From the NCBI GenBank assembly GCA_000169995.1, contig AAZW01000050.1:1-37508 (forward strand): DNA of 37,508 nt. Reading direction: 5' to 3'. This stretch comes from Vibrionales bacterium SWAT-3. Lineage in GTDB: Bacteria; Pseudomonadota; Gammaproteobacteria; Enterobacterales; Vibrionaceae. Below, piece after piece: positions 1-8,418 of the stretch (position 1 is the first letter of the stretch; each line of letters begins with the position of its first letter). A program made the translations under genes and the position numbers. Under the pieces are notes generated by a model that saw only the letters and a list, made by a program, of their open reading frames with translations, did no database searches and was not told where the DNA came from.

Positions 1-200
1 TCAGCACAATCGCCGATGCGAACATCACCACGCTTCTAACGGCAATCATTCTATTTGCGGTTGGTACTGGTGCGATCAAAGGCTTCGCGGTAACGCTGTC
101 TATCGGTATCCTGACTTCTATGTTTACAGCTATTGTCGGCACACGTTGTATCGTGAACCTGATGTATGGCGGCAAACGCGTTAAGAAACTGTCGATCTAA
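1..200 (+). CDS. secD: SecD, C-terminal end only (protein export membrane subunit)
   Basis: This is the last 66 codons of SecD, which runs in from beyond the left edge. The frame starting at base 3 is open to a TAA at 198-200. It reads as the final transmembrane region of an RND-fold translocase subunit, with hydrophobic segments around TAIILFAVGTGAIKGFAV and GILTSMFTAIVG and the basic tail GGKRVKKLSI. SecD works with SecF and YajC beside SecYEG, using the proton or sodium motive force to pull preproteins into the periplasm. secF follows 14 bp downstream, the usual arrangement. Identity rests on this C-terminal sequence and the neighbour; the start and the periplasmic domain are not visible. 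Confidence 0.93.
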   Translation, partial: STIADANITTLLTAIILFAVGTGAIKGFAVTLSIGILTSMFTAIVGTRCIVNLMYGGKRVKKLSI

Positions 201-214
201 GGCTAGGAATTAAT

Positions 215-1162
215 ATGTTTCAGATTCTAAAAGCAGACAAAATGATCGACTTTATGCGTTGGTCAAAGGTTGCCTTTGTTCTTTCTATCTTGATGATTGG
301 TACGGCTATCTTCACCCTAACAACGAAATCGTTGAACTGGGGTCTGGATTTCACTGGCGGTACTCTGATTGAAGTTGGCTTTGAACAACCAGCACACCTT
401 CCTGATATCCGTAGTGCACTTGAAGCTGAAGGCTTTGGTGATGCAACGGTACAGAACTTCGGTTCAGCTCGTGATGTAATGGTTCGTCTACGTCCTCGTG
501 ACGGCGTTGCAGGCGAGACCCTTGGTAACCAGATCCTTTCAGCTATCGAGAAAGGCACAGGTGAACAAGTTGAAATGCGTCGTATCGAGTTCGTTGGCCC
601 TAACGTAGGTGATGAGCTAACAGAAGCGGGTGGCCTTGCTATCCTAGTTTCTCTTATCTGTATCTTGATCTACGTATCTGTGCGATTCGAATGGCGTTTG
701 GCGGCAGGTGCGGTACTTGCACTAGCGCACGACGTTATCATCACGCTGGGTGTATTCTCTCTGATGCAAATTGAGGTTGACCTTACCATCGTAGCAGCCT
801 TGCTAACGGTAGTCGGTTACTCCCTCAACGATACCATCGTTGTATTCGACCGTATTCGTGAGAACTTCCGTAAGATGCGTAAAGGCGAAGCACCTGAAGT
901 GCTGAACAGCTCAATCACACAAACATTGAGCCGTACATTGATCACTTCTGGTACAACCTTGTTCGTAGTTATCGCACTGTTTGTTCAGGGCGGCGCAATG
1001 ATTCACGGTTTCGCAACCGCACTTCTACTGGGTATTACGGTTGGTACTTACTCTTCTATCTACGTTGCATCTGCACTAGCGATGAAGTTGGGTATTACGC
1101 GTGAACACCTAATGCCACCACAAGTGGAAAAAGAAGGTGAAGAGTTTGACGAAATGCCATAA
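215..1162 (+). CDS. secF: SecF, preprotein translocase membrane subunit
   Basis: This 315-residue protein has the normal SecF length and layout. A first membrane helix lies at about residues 17-37, followed by the conserved GLDFTGGTLIEV (43-54). A small periplasmic domain comes next, then FVGPNVGDEL (about 127-135) and five more hydrophobic segments. The loop SLNDTIVVFDRIREN is the family's helix 4-5 signature. SecF pairs with SecD to drive late steps of protein export using the ion gradient. The start is the ATG 14 bp after the secD stop, so the genes are co-transcribed. An intrinsic terminator follows about 30 bp after the stop. Marine vibrios often carry a second SecDF pair; nothing here shows which coupling ion this one uses. 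Confidence 0.97.
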   Translation: MFQILKADKMIDFMRWSKVAFVLSILMIGTAIFTLTTKSLNWGLDFTGGTLIEVGFEQPAHLPDIRSALEAEGFGDATVQNFGSARDVMVRLRPRDGVAGETLGNQILSAIEKGTGEQVEMRRIEFVGPNVGDELTEAGGLAILVSLICILIYVSVRFEWRLAAGAVLALAHDVIITLGVFSLMQIEVDLTIVAALLTVVGYSLNDTIVVFDRIRENFRKMRKGEAPEVLNSSITQTLSRTLITSGTTLFVVIALFVQGGAMIHGFATALLLGITVGTYSSIYVASALAMKLGITREHLMPPQVEKEGEEFDEMP

Positions 1163-1190
1163 GCCTCGGCTTAATACGTTTCGCTAAACC

Positions 1191-1222
1191 AAAAAAACCG
1201 CTAGGCAACTAGCGGTTTTTTT
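1191..1222 (+). terminator. Intrinsic terminator after secF
   Basis: A perfect 7-bp stem (CCGCTAG / CTAGCGG) is preceded by seven A and followed by seven T, 28 bp after the secF stop. It is A-tract flanked, so it could work in both directions. Confidence 0.92.
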
Positions 1223-1300
1223 ACGCCTGAATTTTGTAGGAAAACTCAATACAAATTAAGTTCGAAGTTAGTTGCATTTAATGTCATAAGTCCTATTCTG

Positions 1301-1406
<106 letters not shown>

Positions 1407-1422
1407 CCTGAACCACAGATAC

Positions 1423-1449
1423 AAAAAAGCCCCGCGTGTGCGAGGCTTT
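1423..1449 (-). terminator. Intrinsic terminator of suhB
   Basis: A 10-bp stem with one mismatch (1426-1435 with 1440-1449, loop GTGT) is followed on the minus strand by a run of six T. It lies about 50 bp past the suhB stop. On the plus strand it is followed by six T at 1451-1456, so it may act on both strands. Confidence 0.85.
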
Positions 1450-1498
1450 GAATTTTTTAGCGCTCTATTAAATAGAGACTATAAGCATAAGGCCCGAA

Positions 1499-2302
1499 TT
1501 ACTTCAGCATACCTTCGTTTGCGTTCTCACGAACGTGCTTAAGAATAGACTTAACACCACGTGCGCTTGAAGCTACAACGTTACCAGACTTCATGTAGTC
1601 TGTACCGCCAGCGAAGTCAGTTAGGATTGCACCAGCTTCACGTGCGATTAGATCGCCAGCTGCTAGGTCCCAAGGTTTTAGGTCTAGTTCTAGGTAACCG
1701 TCAACACGGCCAGCCGCTAGGTAACATAGGTCAAGTGCTGGAGAGCCAGTACGACGGAAATCAGAACAGTCGATGAATAGACCAGAGATGATCTTCATGA
1801 AAGACTCAGAGTGTTGCTTAGCTTTGAATGGGAAACCAGTTGCTAGAACAGTACCTTGAAGGTCTTTAAGCTGAGTAACACGCATACGAGCGTTGTTTAG
1901 TTGAGCACCAGCGCCACGTTGAGCTGTGAATAGCTCGTTTAGCATTGGGTCGTAAACACAAGCAACTTCTGTACGACCGTTCATGCGAACAGCGATAGAT
2001 ACAGAGAAGTGAGGGAAACCTTTTACAAAGTTGTTGGTGCCATCTAGTGGGTCAACGATCCATTGTACGTCAGAGTCTTTACCTTCGATTAGGCCTTTCT
2101 CTTCAGAAATAATGCTGTGCTCTGGGTAAGATGCTTTGATTGTCTCAATGATCATGTACTCAGCTTCTTGAGCAATGTTAGTAACGTAATCGTTGTTACC
2201 TTTTAGAGACGTTTCGATCTTATCAGTTGTTTCTAGAGATTTAGCAATATGGTTGCCAGCTTTACGCGCAGCGCGTATCGCAATGTTTAGCATTGGATGC
2301 AT
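1499..2302 (-). CDS. suhB: SuhB, inositol-1-monophosphatase family protein
   Basis: This 267-residue protein starts MHPMLNIAIRAARKAG, nearly the same as E. coli SuhB, and is normal length. Metal-site motifs of the lithium-sensitive phosphatase family are present: E67 in ISEEKG, DPLDGTNN (84-91) and the C-terminal PWDLAAGDLI. It hydrolyses inositol phosphates in vitro. In E. coli its better-known role is in the NusA/NusB/NusE/NusG antitermination complex on ribosomal RNA operons, where it also helps rRNA folding; I infer the same here. It is transcribed away from trmJ, the two starts being 181 bp apart, so their promoters lie in the shared gap. It has its own downstream terminator. Confidence 0.96.
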   Translation of the reverse strand: MHPMLNIAIRAARKAGNHIAKSLETTDKIETSLKGNNDYVTNIAQEAEYMIIETIKASYPEHSIISEEKGLIEGKDSDVQWIVDPLDGTNNFVKGFPHFSVSIAVRMNGRTEVACVYDPMLNELFTAQRGAGAQLNNARMRVTQLKDLQGTVLATGFPFKAKQHSESFMKIISGLFIDCSDFRRTGSPALDLCYLAAGRVDGYLELDLKPWDLAAGDLIAREAGAILTDFAGGTDYMKSGNVVASSARGVKSILKHVRENANEGMLK

Positions 2303-2483
2303 ATGGTTTTTCCCACAAGATGTTAAAGAACAATTTAAAGCGGCGGCGAGTATACCAAAGTTTTACCAAAAGGGAAGTGGTTATTTTTTGAACTCTTAGA
2401 TTCACATTACGCGAAGGGTCTGACCATTTTACTTTGCTATGTGTTAATATCTCGCGATTATTTTTAAAGTGGTGTCATATAGC

Positions 2484-3212
2484 ATGTTAGACAATGTAAA
2501 AGTCGTTCTGGTTGGTACGTCTCATTCGGGAAATATCGGATCAGCAGCTCGCGCAATGAAAGTGATGGGTTTAAGTCAGTTAGTTCTTGTAGACCCTCAG
2601 TGTGAAGTTGACGAGCAGACCTTAGCACTGGCTGCTGGTGCTGGTGACATCGCTGAAAATGCGGTTATTGTTTCTACATTAGACGAAGCCGTAAAAGACT
2701 GCGGTTTGGTTGTCGGTTCAAGTGCTCGTTCACGTACCCTTGAATGGCCAATGCTTGAGCCTCGTGAGTGTGCTGAAAAGTTTGCCGTTGAAGGTCAAAA
2801 GCACCCTGTAGCATTAGTCTTCGGTCGCGAGCGCACAGGCCTAACGAATGAAGAACTACAAAAGTGTCATTACCACGTATGTATTCCTGCAAACCCTGAA
2901 TACAGCTCGCTAAACCTAGCGATGGCTGTGCAGACGCTGAGCTACGAAGTTCGTGTTGCTCATCTTGATATGGTGGCTAGCCAATACAAGCCTCAGCCAC
3001 AAGATGAGTACCCTCGTCACGAAGAACTAGAAATGTTCTACGAACACCTTGAAAAAGTCATCATCGATACCCAATTTATCTCTAAGGATAAGCCTGGTCA
3101 GGTGATGAATAAGTTACGTCGCCTGTTTAGTCGTGCGCGTCCAGAACTTCAAGAGATCAACACGCTTCGTGGTATTTTGACCTCTATCGAGAAGAGCAAA
3201 AATAGCCAGTAA
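2484..3212 (+). CDS. trmJ: TrmJ, tRNA Cm32/Um32 2'-O-methyltransferase
   Basis: This SPOUT-class enzyme of 242 residues uses S-adenosylmethionine to methylate the 2'-OH of nucleotide 32 in several tRNAs. The sequence begins MLDNVKVVLVGTSHSGNIG, matching E. coli TrmJ. It contains the GSSARSRTLEWPM substrate loop, and the knot region LVFGRERTGLTNEELQKCH and NPEYSSLNLAMAVQ, which bind the cofactor. I chose the ATG at 2484. The frame can be extended to a GTG at 2469, but that adds five residues absent from the family. trmJ lies directly upstream of the isc operon, as in E. coli. About 117 bp separate it from iscR, including the IscR boxes, so iscR has its own promoter. Confidence 0.96.
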   Translation: MLDNVKVVLVGTSHSGNIGSAARAMKVMGLSQLVLVDPQCEVDEQTLALAAGAGDIAENAVIVSTLDEAVKDCGLVVGSSARSRTLEWPMLEPRECAEKFAVEGQKHPVALVFGRERTGLTNEELQKCHYHVCIPANPEYSSLNLAMAVQTLSYEVRVAHLDMVASQYKPQPQDEYPRHEELEMFYEHLEKVIIDTQFISKDKPGQVMNKLRRLFSRARPELQEINTLRGILTSIEKSKNSQ

Positions 3213-3236
3213 AAGCCATGCTCACTGTAAGGATGA

Positions 3237-3261
3237 ATACCTGACTAAAATAGTCAGGTAA
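3237..3261. promoter_or_regulatory. IscR type 1 binding site, upstream copy
   Basis: This 25-bp imperfect palindrome begins ATACCTGACT and ends AGTCAGGTAA. It fits the published type 1 IscR consensus (ATASYYGACT, six A/T-rich bases, AGTCRRSTAT) at all but the last base or so. Holo-IscR with its [2Fe-2S] cluster binds such sites and represses the isc operon. It lies 69 bp before the iscR start. Confidence 0.85.
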
Positions 3262-3262
3262 A

Positions 3263-3287
3263 ATACTTGACCAATTTAGTCAGGTAT
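3263..3287. promoter_or_regulatory. IscR type 1 binding site, downstream copy
   Basis: This second 25-bp site begins ATACTTGACC and ends AGTCAGGTAT, starting one base after the first site ends. It contains TTGACC (3267-3272), a good -35 element, so a bound repressor would cover the promoter. I could not assign a convincing -10 hexamer downstream. Two adjacent type 1 boxes before iscR match the autoregulated arrangement known in E. coli. Confidence 0.85.
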
Positions 3288-3329
3288 GGGAAGATTCCAA
3301 CCACATAAACAATGTGGATACGGTGTGAT

Positions 3330-3851
3330 ATGAAACTTACATCTAAAGGAAGATATGCGGTAACGGCTATGCTAGATGTAGCACTGCATTCGCAAAAAAG
3401 CCCAGTTCCTCTGGCTGACATCTCAGAGCGACAAGGCATCTCGTTATCTTACTTAGAGCAACTTTTTTCTAAGTTACGTAAAGCTGGCTTAGTTGCTAGT
3501 GTTCGTGGCCCAGGTGGTGGTTACCGTCTTGGCGCTGAAGCGGGCGACATCGCTGTCGGAACTGTGATTGCAGCAGTTGACGAATCAGTAGATGCAACTA
3601 AGTGTCACGGTCGAGCAGATTGCCAAGGTGGCAGTCGTTGTTTAACTCACACCCTTTGGCGTGATTTAAGCTCCCGAATCAGCAGCTTTTTAAACGACAT
3701 TACGCTCGGTGAGCTGATGAAAGATAACGAAGTTTTAGAGATTTCTGATCGCCAAGATATTGATCTTGCGGTTAATAATAGTTTTGCACATAAAAATACG
3801 AGCACTACAACGATTAGTGCAGCACCTCACGGTGTTAATGCCCGCTCATAG
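3330..3851 (+). CDS. iscR: IscR, iron-sulfur cluster-sensing transcription regulator
   Basis: This Rrf2-family regulator has 173 residues from the ATG at 3330. The sequence MKLTSKGRYAVTAMLDVALH is the family N-terminus, and a longer start at 3312 adds six residues with no homology. The winged helix-turn-helix spans about residues 1-80, including the wing RGPGGGYRL. The [2Fe-2S] ligands are all present at the E. coli positions: C92, C98, C104 and H107. The cluster-loaded form represses isc and the apo form activates other targets. Two IscR boxes directly upstream point to negative autoregulation. The tail beyond about residue 150 (NNSFAHKNTSTTTISAAPHG) is low-complexity and variable in the family. 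iscS follows 27 bp downstream. Confidence 0.97.
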   Translation: MKLTSKGRYAVTAMLDVALHSQKSPVPLADISERQGISLSYLEQLFSKLRKAGLVASVRGPGGGYRLGAEAGDIAVGTVIAAVDESVDATKCHGRADCQGGSRCLTHTLWRDLSSRISSFLNDITLGELMKDNEVLEISDRQDIDLAVNNSFAHKNTSTTTISAAPHGVNARS

Positions 3852-3878
3852 CGGTCAGTTTTTACATTGGAGTAGAAA

Positions 3879-5093
3879 ATGAAACTGCCTATTTACTTTG
3901 ACTATTCAGCTACATGCCCAGTCGATCCACGAGTTGCTGAGAAAATGGTTCAGTGCATGACGATGGACGGTAACTTCGGTAACCCTGCATCTCGTTCACA
4001 CCGTTACGGCTGGCAGGCAGAAGAAGCAGTAGATAATGCTCGTGAGCAAATTGCTGACCTACTAAATGCAGACCCACGTGAAATTGTTTTCACTTCTGGT
4101 GCTACAGAGTCAGATAACCTTGCTATTAAAGGTGCAGCGCACTTTTACGAGAAGAAAGGTAAGCACGTAATCACGTGCAAAACAGAACACAAAGCGGTTC
4201 TTGATCCATGTCGTCAACTAGAGCGTGAAGGCTTCGAGGTGACTTACCTAGAGCCAGAAGCAAACGGCATCATCGATCTAGACAAGCTACAAGCTGCAAT
4301 GCGTGAAGACACAGTTCTTGTTTCTATCATGCACGTAAACAACGAAATCGGCGTTATCCAAGATATCAATGCAATCGGCGAACTATGTCGTTCTCGCAAG
4401 ATCATCTTCCACGTTGATGCAGCTCAGTCTGCGGGTAAAATCCCACTAGACGTAAAAGAGACTAAAGTTGACCTAATCTCACTTTCAGCTCACAAGATGT
4501 ATGGTCCTAAAGGTATCGGTGCACTTTACGTTCGTCGTAAGCCTCGTATTCGTCTTGAAGCGCAAATGCACGGTGGCGGTCATGAGCGTGGTTTCCGCTC
4601 TGGTACGCTTGCTACTCACCAAATCGTGGGTATGGGCGAAGCGTGTGCTGTTGCTAAACAAGACATGCAGAAAGATTACGATCACGCACTAGCACTTCGT
4701 GAGCGCCTACTGAAAGGTGTTCAGGATCTAGAAGCGGTAACAGTAAACGGTGACTTAGACCAACGTGTACCACACAACCTAAACGTGAGCTTTGCTTTCG
4801 TTGAAGGTGAGTCTCTGCTTATGTCTCTAAAAGACCTAGCAGTATCATCGGGTTCTGCATGTACATCAGCAAGCCTAGAGCCATCGTACGTTCTACGTGC
4901 TCTTGGTCTAAACGATGAACTGGCACACAGCTCAGTGCGTTTCTCATTCGGCCGTTTCACAACGGAAGAAGAAATCGACTACGCGATTGCACAAATCCGT
5001 GTAGCGGTAAACAAATTACGCGACATGTCTCCTCTATGGGATATGTATAAAGAAGGGATTGATTTGAACACTGTTGAGTGGGCACATCACTAA
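3879..5093 (+). CDS. iscS: IscS, cysteine desulfurase
   Basis: This 404-residue class V pyridoxal-phosphate enzyme matches E. coli IscS in length. It takes sulfur from L-cysteine as an enzyme persulfide and passes it to IscU, and also to TusA and ThiI for tRNA thiolation and thiamine synthesis. Visible landmarks are H104 in TEHKAV, the PLP-binding lysine K206 in SLSAHKMYGPKG, and the persulfide-carrying C328 in SSGSACTSAS. The C-terminal tail, ending in SPLWDMYKEGIDLNTVEWAHH, is where IscU docks in E. coli. It is the second gene of the isc operon, 27 bp after iscR and 33 bp before iscU. No residue looks unusual. Confidence 0.98.
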   Translation: MKLPIYFDYSATCPVDPRVAEKMVQCMTMDGNFGNPASRSHRYGWQAEEAVDNAREQIADLLNADPREIVFTSGATESDNLAIKGAAHFYEKKGKHVITCKTEHKAVLDPCRQLEREGFEVTYLEPEANGIIDLDKLQAAMREDTVLVSIMHVNNEIGVIQDINAIGELCRSRKIIFHVDAAQSAGKIPLDVKETKVDLISLSAHKMYGPKGIGALYVRRKPRIRLEAQMHGGGHERGFRSGTLATHQIVGMGEACAVAKQDMQKDYDHALALRERLLKGVQDLEAVTVNGDLDQRVPHNLNVSFAFVEGESLLMSLKDLAVSSGSACTSASLEPSYVLRALGLNDELAHSSVRFSFGRFTTEEEIDYAIAQIRVAVNKLRDMSPLWDMYKEGIDLNTVEWAHH

Positions 5094-5126
5094 TCTCACG
5101 GAAATAGAGGATTCGAGGTAACTATC

Positions 5127-5504
5127 ATGGCATATAGCGAAAAAGTAATTGATCACTACGAAAACCCACGTAACGTAGGTTCGTTTGATAAAGAAGACCC
5201 AAGTGTAGGTAGCGGCATGGTTGGCGCACCAGCTTGTGGTGACGTAATGAAACTGCAAATCAAGGTAACACCAGAAGGTATTATCGAAGACGCGAAATTC
5301 AAGACTTACGGTTGTGGTAGCGCAATCGCTTCTAGCTCACTAGTCACTGAGTGGGTTAAAGGTAAAAGCATTGATGAAGCGGCTGCTATCAAAAACTCTG
5401 AAATCGCAGAAGAGCTTGAGTTGCCACCAGTGAAAGTTCACTGTTCAATTCTTGCTGAAGATGCAATCAAAGCAGCAGTTGCGGATTACAAAAAGAAGCG
5501 TTAA
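5127..5504 (+). CDS. iscU: IscU, iron-sulfur cluster scaffold
   Basis: IscU (125 residues) is the platform on which new [2Fe-2S] and [4Fe-4S] clusters are built from IscS sulfur and iron. The three cluster cysteines are present at C37 (GAPACGD), C63 (YGCGSA) and C106 (VHCS), with D39 and H105 beside them. The HscA recognition motif LPPVK lies at residues 99-103. All match E. coli positions; the protein is only about three residues shorter at its C-terminus. The start codon follows a GAGG-type ribosome site. The gap to iscA, 98 bp, is the longest inside the isc operon after fdx-iscX and contains a hairpin. Confidence 0.98.
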   Translation: MAYSEKVIDHYENPRNVGSFDKEDPSVGSGMVGAPACGDVMKLQIKVTPEGIIEDAKFKTYGCGSAIASSSLVTEWVKGKSIDEAAAIKNSEIAEELELPPVKVHCSILAEDAIKAAVADYKKKR

Positions 5505-5542
5505 TCGTTTCTATAAGTAATCACCAATAATAAGCAATATTT

Positions 5543-5563
5543 GGGAGCATCCTTTGTGCTCCC
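5543..5563 (+). other. Hairpin in the iscU-iscA gap
   Basis: A perfect 7-bp stem (GGGAGCA / TGCTCCC) with a 7-nt loop lies 39 bp after the iscU stop. No T-run follows, so it is not a standard terminator. It could be an RNA processing or 3'-end protection element that sets iscRSU levels apart from iscA-hscBA-fdx. Confidence 0.5.
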
Positions 5564-5602
5564 CCTGAGTTCTCAATTTTATATAAAACACAAGGTTGTA
5601 GT

Positions 5603-5926
5603 ATGGCCATCACCATGACAGATACGGCGGCAAGCCGAGTTCAAGCTTTCCTAGATAACCGAGGTAAAGGTATCGGGTTGCGCTTAGCGGTTAAAACCAC
5701 TGGCTGTTCGGGTATGGCGTATGTACTAGAATTCGTTGACGAGCTTAACGAAGAAGACCAAGTGTTCGAGCATTCAGGTGTGAAGGTCATCATTGATCCA
5801 AAAAGCCTAGTTTACCTAGACGGTACGGAGCTTGATTACGTAAAAGAAGGCCTAAACGAAGGTTTTGAATTCAACAACCCTAACGCGAAAGGCGGATGTG
5901 GTTGTGGTGAGAGCTTCAACGTATAA
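5603..5926 (+). CDS. iscA: IscA, A-type iron-sulfur carrier
   Basis: This 107-residue A-type carrier has the E. coli IscA length. It accepts clusters from the IscU/HscBA machinery and hands them to apoproteins, particularly [4Fe-4S] enzymes. The three conserved cysteines are C35 (TTGCSGM) and the C-terminal pair C99 and C101 (GGCGCGESF). The residues between them read as the usual beta-sandwich fold with FVDELNEEDQVFE and VIIDPKSLVYLDG. It belongs to the isc operon, 98 bp after iscU and 83 bp before hscB. It is distinguished from ErpA and SufA mainly by location in this operon and by the N-terminus MAITMTDTAASRVQAFL. Confidence 0.97.
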   Translation: MAITMTDTAASRVQAFLDNRGKGIGLRLAVKTTGCSGMAYVLEFVDELNEEDQVFEHSGVKVIIDPKSLVYLDGTELDYVKEGLNEGFEFNNPNAKGGCGCGESFNV

Positions 5927-5968
5927 ACGCTTCAATTGTAGAACGTTTATAGTGAGCGAAGAATAAAA

Positions 5969-5991
5969 TTAGGCTCTGATTCAGAGCCTAA
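5969..5991 (+). other. Palindromic hairpin in the iscA-hscB gap
   Basis: Perfect 11-nt arms (TTAGGCTCTGA / TCAGAGCCTAA) are separated by one base; the real loop would be about 5 nt. It lies 42 bp after the iscA stop and 18 bp before the hscB start. No T-run follows. It resembles intercistronic stem-loops that protect or define mRNA ends. Confidence 0.55.
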
Positions 5992-6009
5992 ACTTAGGAC
6001 CACCGTTAC

Positions 6010-6525
6010 ATGAATCATTTCGAATTATTTGGGCTACCACTTCAGTTCCAGCTGGATGGTAGCCTTCTTTCTTCTCAGTTTAGAGATCTGCAACGCCAAT
6101 TCCATCCTGATAAATTTGCTACAGCTTCTGAGCGAGATCGCTTGCTAGCCGTGCAAAAAGCAGCGCAAATTAACGATGCGTATCAGGTGCTGAAGAATCC
6201 AATCAGCCGCGCTGAATACCTGTTAGTACAACATGGTGAGGATATTCGTGGCGAGCAGCAAACCATGCAAGACCCAATGTTTCTTATGGAGCAAATGGAA
6301 CTGCGTGAAGAGCTTGAAGACATCGCCGACAGTTCTGACCCGGAAGATGCATTGTTTGCATTTGAAGGAAAGGTTAGCAAAATGTATAAACAACAATTAA
6401 GCGCTATCCAACAAGAACTCGACAGCCAGGCTTGGTTAGAAGCAGCAGACCGAGTAAGAAAGCTAAAGTTTATTGCAAAATTAAAGAATGAAATCGAGCT
6501 AGTTGAAGATCGTTTGATCGGCTAG
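6010..6525 (+). CDS. hscB: HscB, J-domain co-chaperone of HscA
   Basis: HscB (171 residues, as in E. coli) has an N-terminal J domain at about residues 1-75 with the HPD motif at 32-34 (QFHPDKF). A C-terminal three-helix bundle, rich in E, L and Q, binds IscU. It brings IscU to HscA and stimulates its ATPase so that the cluster is released. Other J-domain landmarks are visible: AAQINDAYQVLKNPISRAEYLL. It lies immediately before its partner hscA, 22 bp apart. The ribosome site is weak (an AGGAC about 12 bp before the ATG), but the MNHFELFGLP start is the conserved family start. Confidence 0.96.
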   Translation: MNHFELFGLPLQFQLDGSLLSSQFRDLQRQFHPDKFATASERDRLLAVQKAAQINDAYQVLKNPISRAEYLLVQHGEDIRGEQQTMQDPMFLMEQMELREELEDIADSSDPEDALFAFEGKVSKMYKQQLSAIQQELDSQAWLEAADRVRKLKFIAKLKNEIELVEDRLIG

Positions 6526-6547
6526 TTGGTACAACAAGGACACATCC

Positions 6548-8398
6548 ATGGCACTACTTCAGATTGCAGAACCAGGGCAAAGCGCCGCTCCTCACCAGCA
6601 TAAGTTTGCTGTGGGTATTGATTTAGGTACAACAAATTCATTGGTTGCGTCAGTACGCAGTGGTGAGGCGAGCACGCTCGTTGATCAAGATGGTCGTAGC
6701 ATTCTGCCTTCCGTTGTTCACTATCAGTCAGACTCATATACGACTGGTGATGAAGCTCGTGCAAATGCACAGACTGATCCTAAAAATACCATTATCTCAG
6801 TTAAGCGATTGATTGGTCGTTCACTGGCTGATATTCAGCAACGATACCCATCTCTGCCATATCAGTTTGAAGAAAGTGATAATGGTCTGCCTGTGATCCG
6901 TACAGAGCAAGGCAACAAGAACCCGATTCAAGTATCTGCAGATATTCTGAAAGCGCTAGGTCAACGTGCTGAGTCTACATTAGGCGGTGAGCTATCTGGT
7001 GCGGTGATTACCGTTCCTGCGTATTTCGATGATGCACAACGTGCTGGTACTAAAGACGCGGCGCAGCTGGCTGGTCTTCATGTGTTACGCCTTCTAAATG
7101 AACCAACGGCGGCAGCGATTGCTTACGGTCTGGATTCAGGCAAAGAAGGGGTGATCGCGGTTTACGACTTAGGCGGCGGTACGTTTGATATCTCCATTTT
7201 ACGCTTGTCTAAAGGTGTCTTTGAAGTTCTAGCTACTGGCGGTGACTCTGCACTAGGCGGTGATGACTTTGACCACCTTGTTGCTGATCATTTCAAAGAG
7301 CAAATGGGATTATCAGAGCTAACTGCTGAGCAAAACCGTGCGCTTCTCGATGCAGCAACGGAAGCTAAAATTGGTTTGTCTGAATCAGAAAGTGTTGATG
7401 TGGAAGTTCTAGGTTGGTCTGGTTCATTAACTCGTGAAGAGTTTGAAGAGATCATCAAGCCTCTAGTTAAGAAAACACTACTTTCATGTCGTCGTGCTCT
7501 AAAAGATGCAGAAGTTGATGCGGATGAAGTGCTAGAAGTAGTCATGGTTGGTGGTTCAACTCGTACATTACTAGTACGTGAAATGGTAGGTGACTTCTTT
7601 AGTCGTACGCCATTAACCAGCATTAACCCTGATGAAGTGGTTGCGATTGGTGCGTCAATTCAAGCGGATATTCTAGTAGGTAACAAACCTGATTCAGAAA
7701 TGTTGCTACTGGACGTAATCCCACTTTCACTAGGTATCGAAACTATGGGTGGCCTAGTAGAAAAGATCATTCCGCGTAACACCACGATCCCAGTAGCTCG
7801 CGCACAAGAATTTACTACGTTCAAAGACGGTCAAACTGCAATGACAGTACACACCGTTCAAGGCGAACGTGAAATGGTTGACGATTGTCGCTCACTGGCT
7901 CGTTTTGCTCTGAAGGGCATTCCACCTATGGCTGCTGGTGCAGCGCATATTCGTGTGACTTACCAAGTGGATGCTGATGGCCTGTTGTCTGTAACAGCTA
8001 TGGAAAAGAGCACAGGTATTCAAGCTGAAATCCAAGTGAAGCCTTCTTACGGCCTGAGCGATGATGAAGTTGCTAACATGCTGAAAGACTCTATGACGTT
8101 TGCGAAAGAAGACATGCAAGCGCGTGCTCTTGCGGAACAACGCGTAGAAGCGGATCGCGTTATTGAAGGCCTGATCGCTGCAATGCAAGCTGACGGTGAC
8201 GAGCTGCTTAACGAGCAAGAGAAACAACAGCTGCTACAAGCCATTGAAACGCTGATTGAAGTGCGCAACGGCGACAGTGCTGATGCCATTGAACAAGAAA
8301 TTAAGAATACCGACAAAGCGAGCCAAGACTTTGCTTCACGTCGTATGGATAAATCAATCCGTGCTGCACTGTCAGGTCAGTCAGTCGATAATATTTAA
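6548..8398 (+). CDS. hscA: HscA, Hsp70-class chaperone for iron-sulfur assembly
   Basis: This specialised DnaK-like ATPase of 616 residues is the usual HscA length. The nucleotide-binding domain covers about residues 20-385, with phosphate loop 1 GIDLGTTNS (23-31), NEPTAAAIAYGLD, the second phosphate loop YDLGGGTFDIS, and VVMVGGSTRT. A substrate-binding domain and helical lid follow. HscA binds the LPPVK motif of IscU and, driven by HscB, releases the cluster to acceptors. Unlike DnaK it needs no GrpE, because nucleotide exchange is fast. The spacing to fdx is 20 bp. The start ATG at 6548 follows an AAGGA site. Nothing appears truncated or altered. Confidence 0.97.
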   Translation: MALLQIAEPGQSAAPHQHKFAVGIDLGTTNSLVASVRSGEASTLVDQDGRSILPSVVHYQSDSYTTGDEARANAQTDPKNTIISVKRLIGRSLADIQQRYPSLPYQFEESDNGLPVIRTEQGNKNPIQVSADILKALGQRAESTLGGELSGAVITVPAYFDDAQRAGTKDAAQLAGLHVLRLLNEPTAAAIAYGLDSGKEGVIAVYDLGGGTFDISILRLSKGVFEVLATGGDSALGGDDFDHLVADHFKEQMGLSELTAEQNRALLDAATEAKIGLSESESVDVEVLGWSGSLTREEFEEIIKPLVKKTLLSCRRALKDAEVDADEVLEVVMVGGSTRTLLVREMVGDFFSRTPLTSINPDEVVAIGASIQADILVGNKPDSEMLLLDVIPLSLGIETMGGLVEKIIPRNTTIPVARAQEFTTFKDGQTAMTVHTVQGEREMVDDCRSLARFALKGIPPMAAGAAHIRVTYQVDADGLLSVTAMEKSTGIQAEIQVKPSYGLSDDEVANMLKDSMTFAKEDMQARALAEQRVEADRVIEGLIAAMQADGDELLNEQEKQQLLQAIETLIEVRNGDSADAIEQEIKNTDKASQDFASRRMDKSIRAALSGQSVDNI

Positions 8399-8418
8399 TA
8401 GTTAGAGAATAGATAAAC

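Noticed and set aside
7288..7623. Open frames on the opposite strand of hscA and similar frames inside der, ureC and others
   Set aside because: They lie antisense to strongly conserved genes, have serine- or arginine-rich compositions typical of shadow frames, and show no ribosome sites or recognisable domains.
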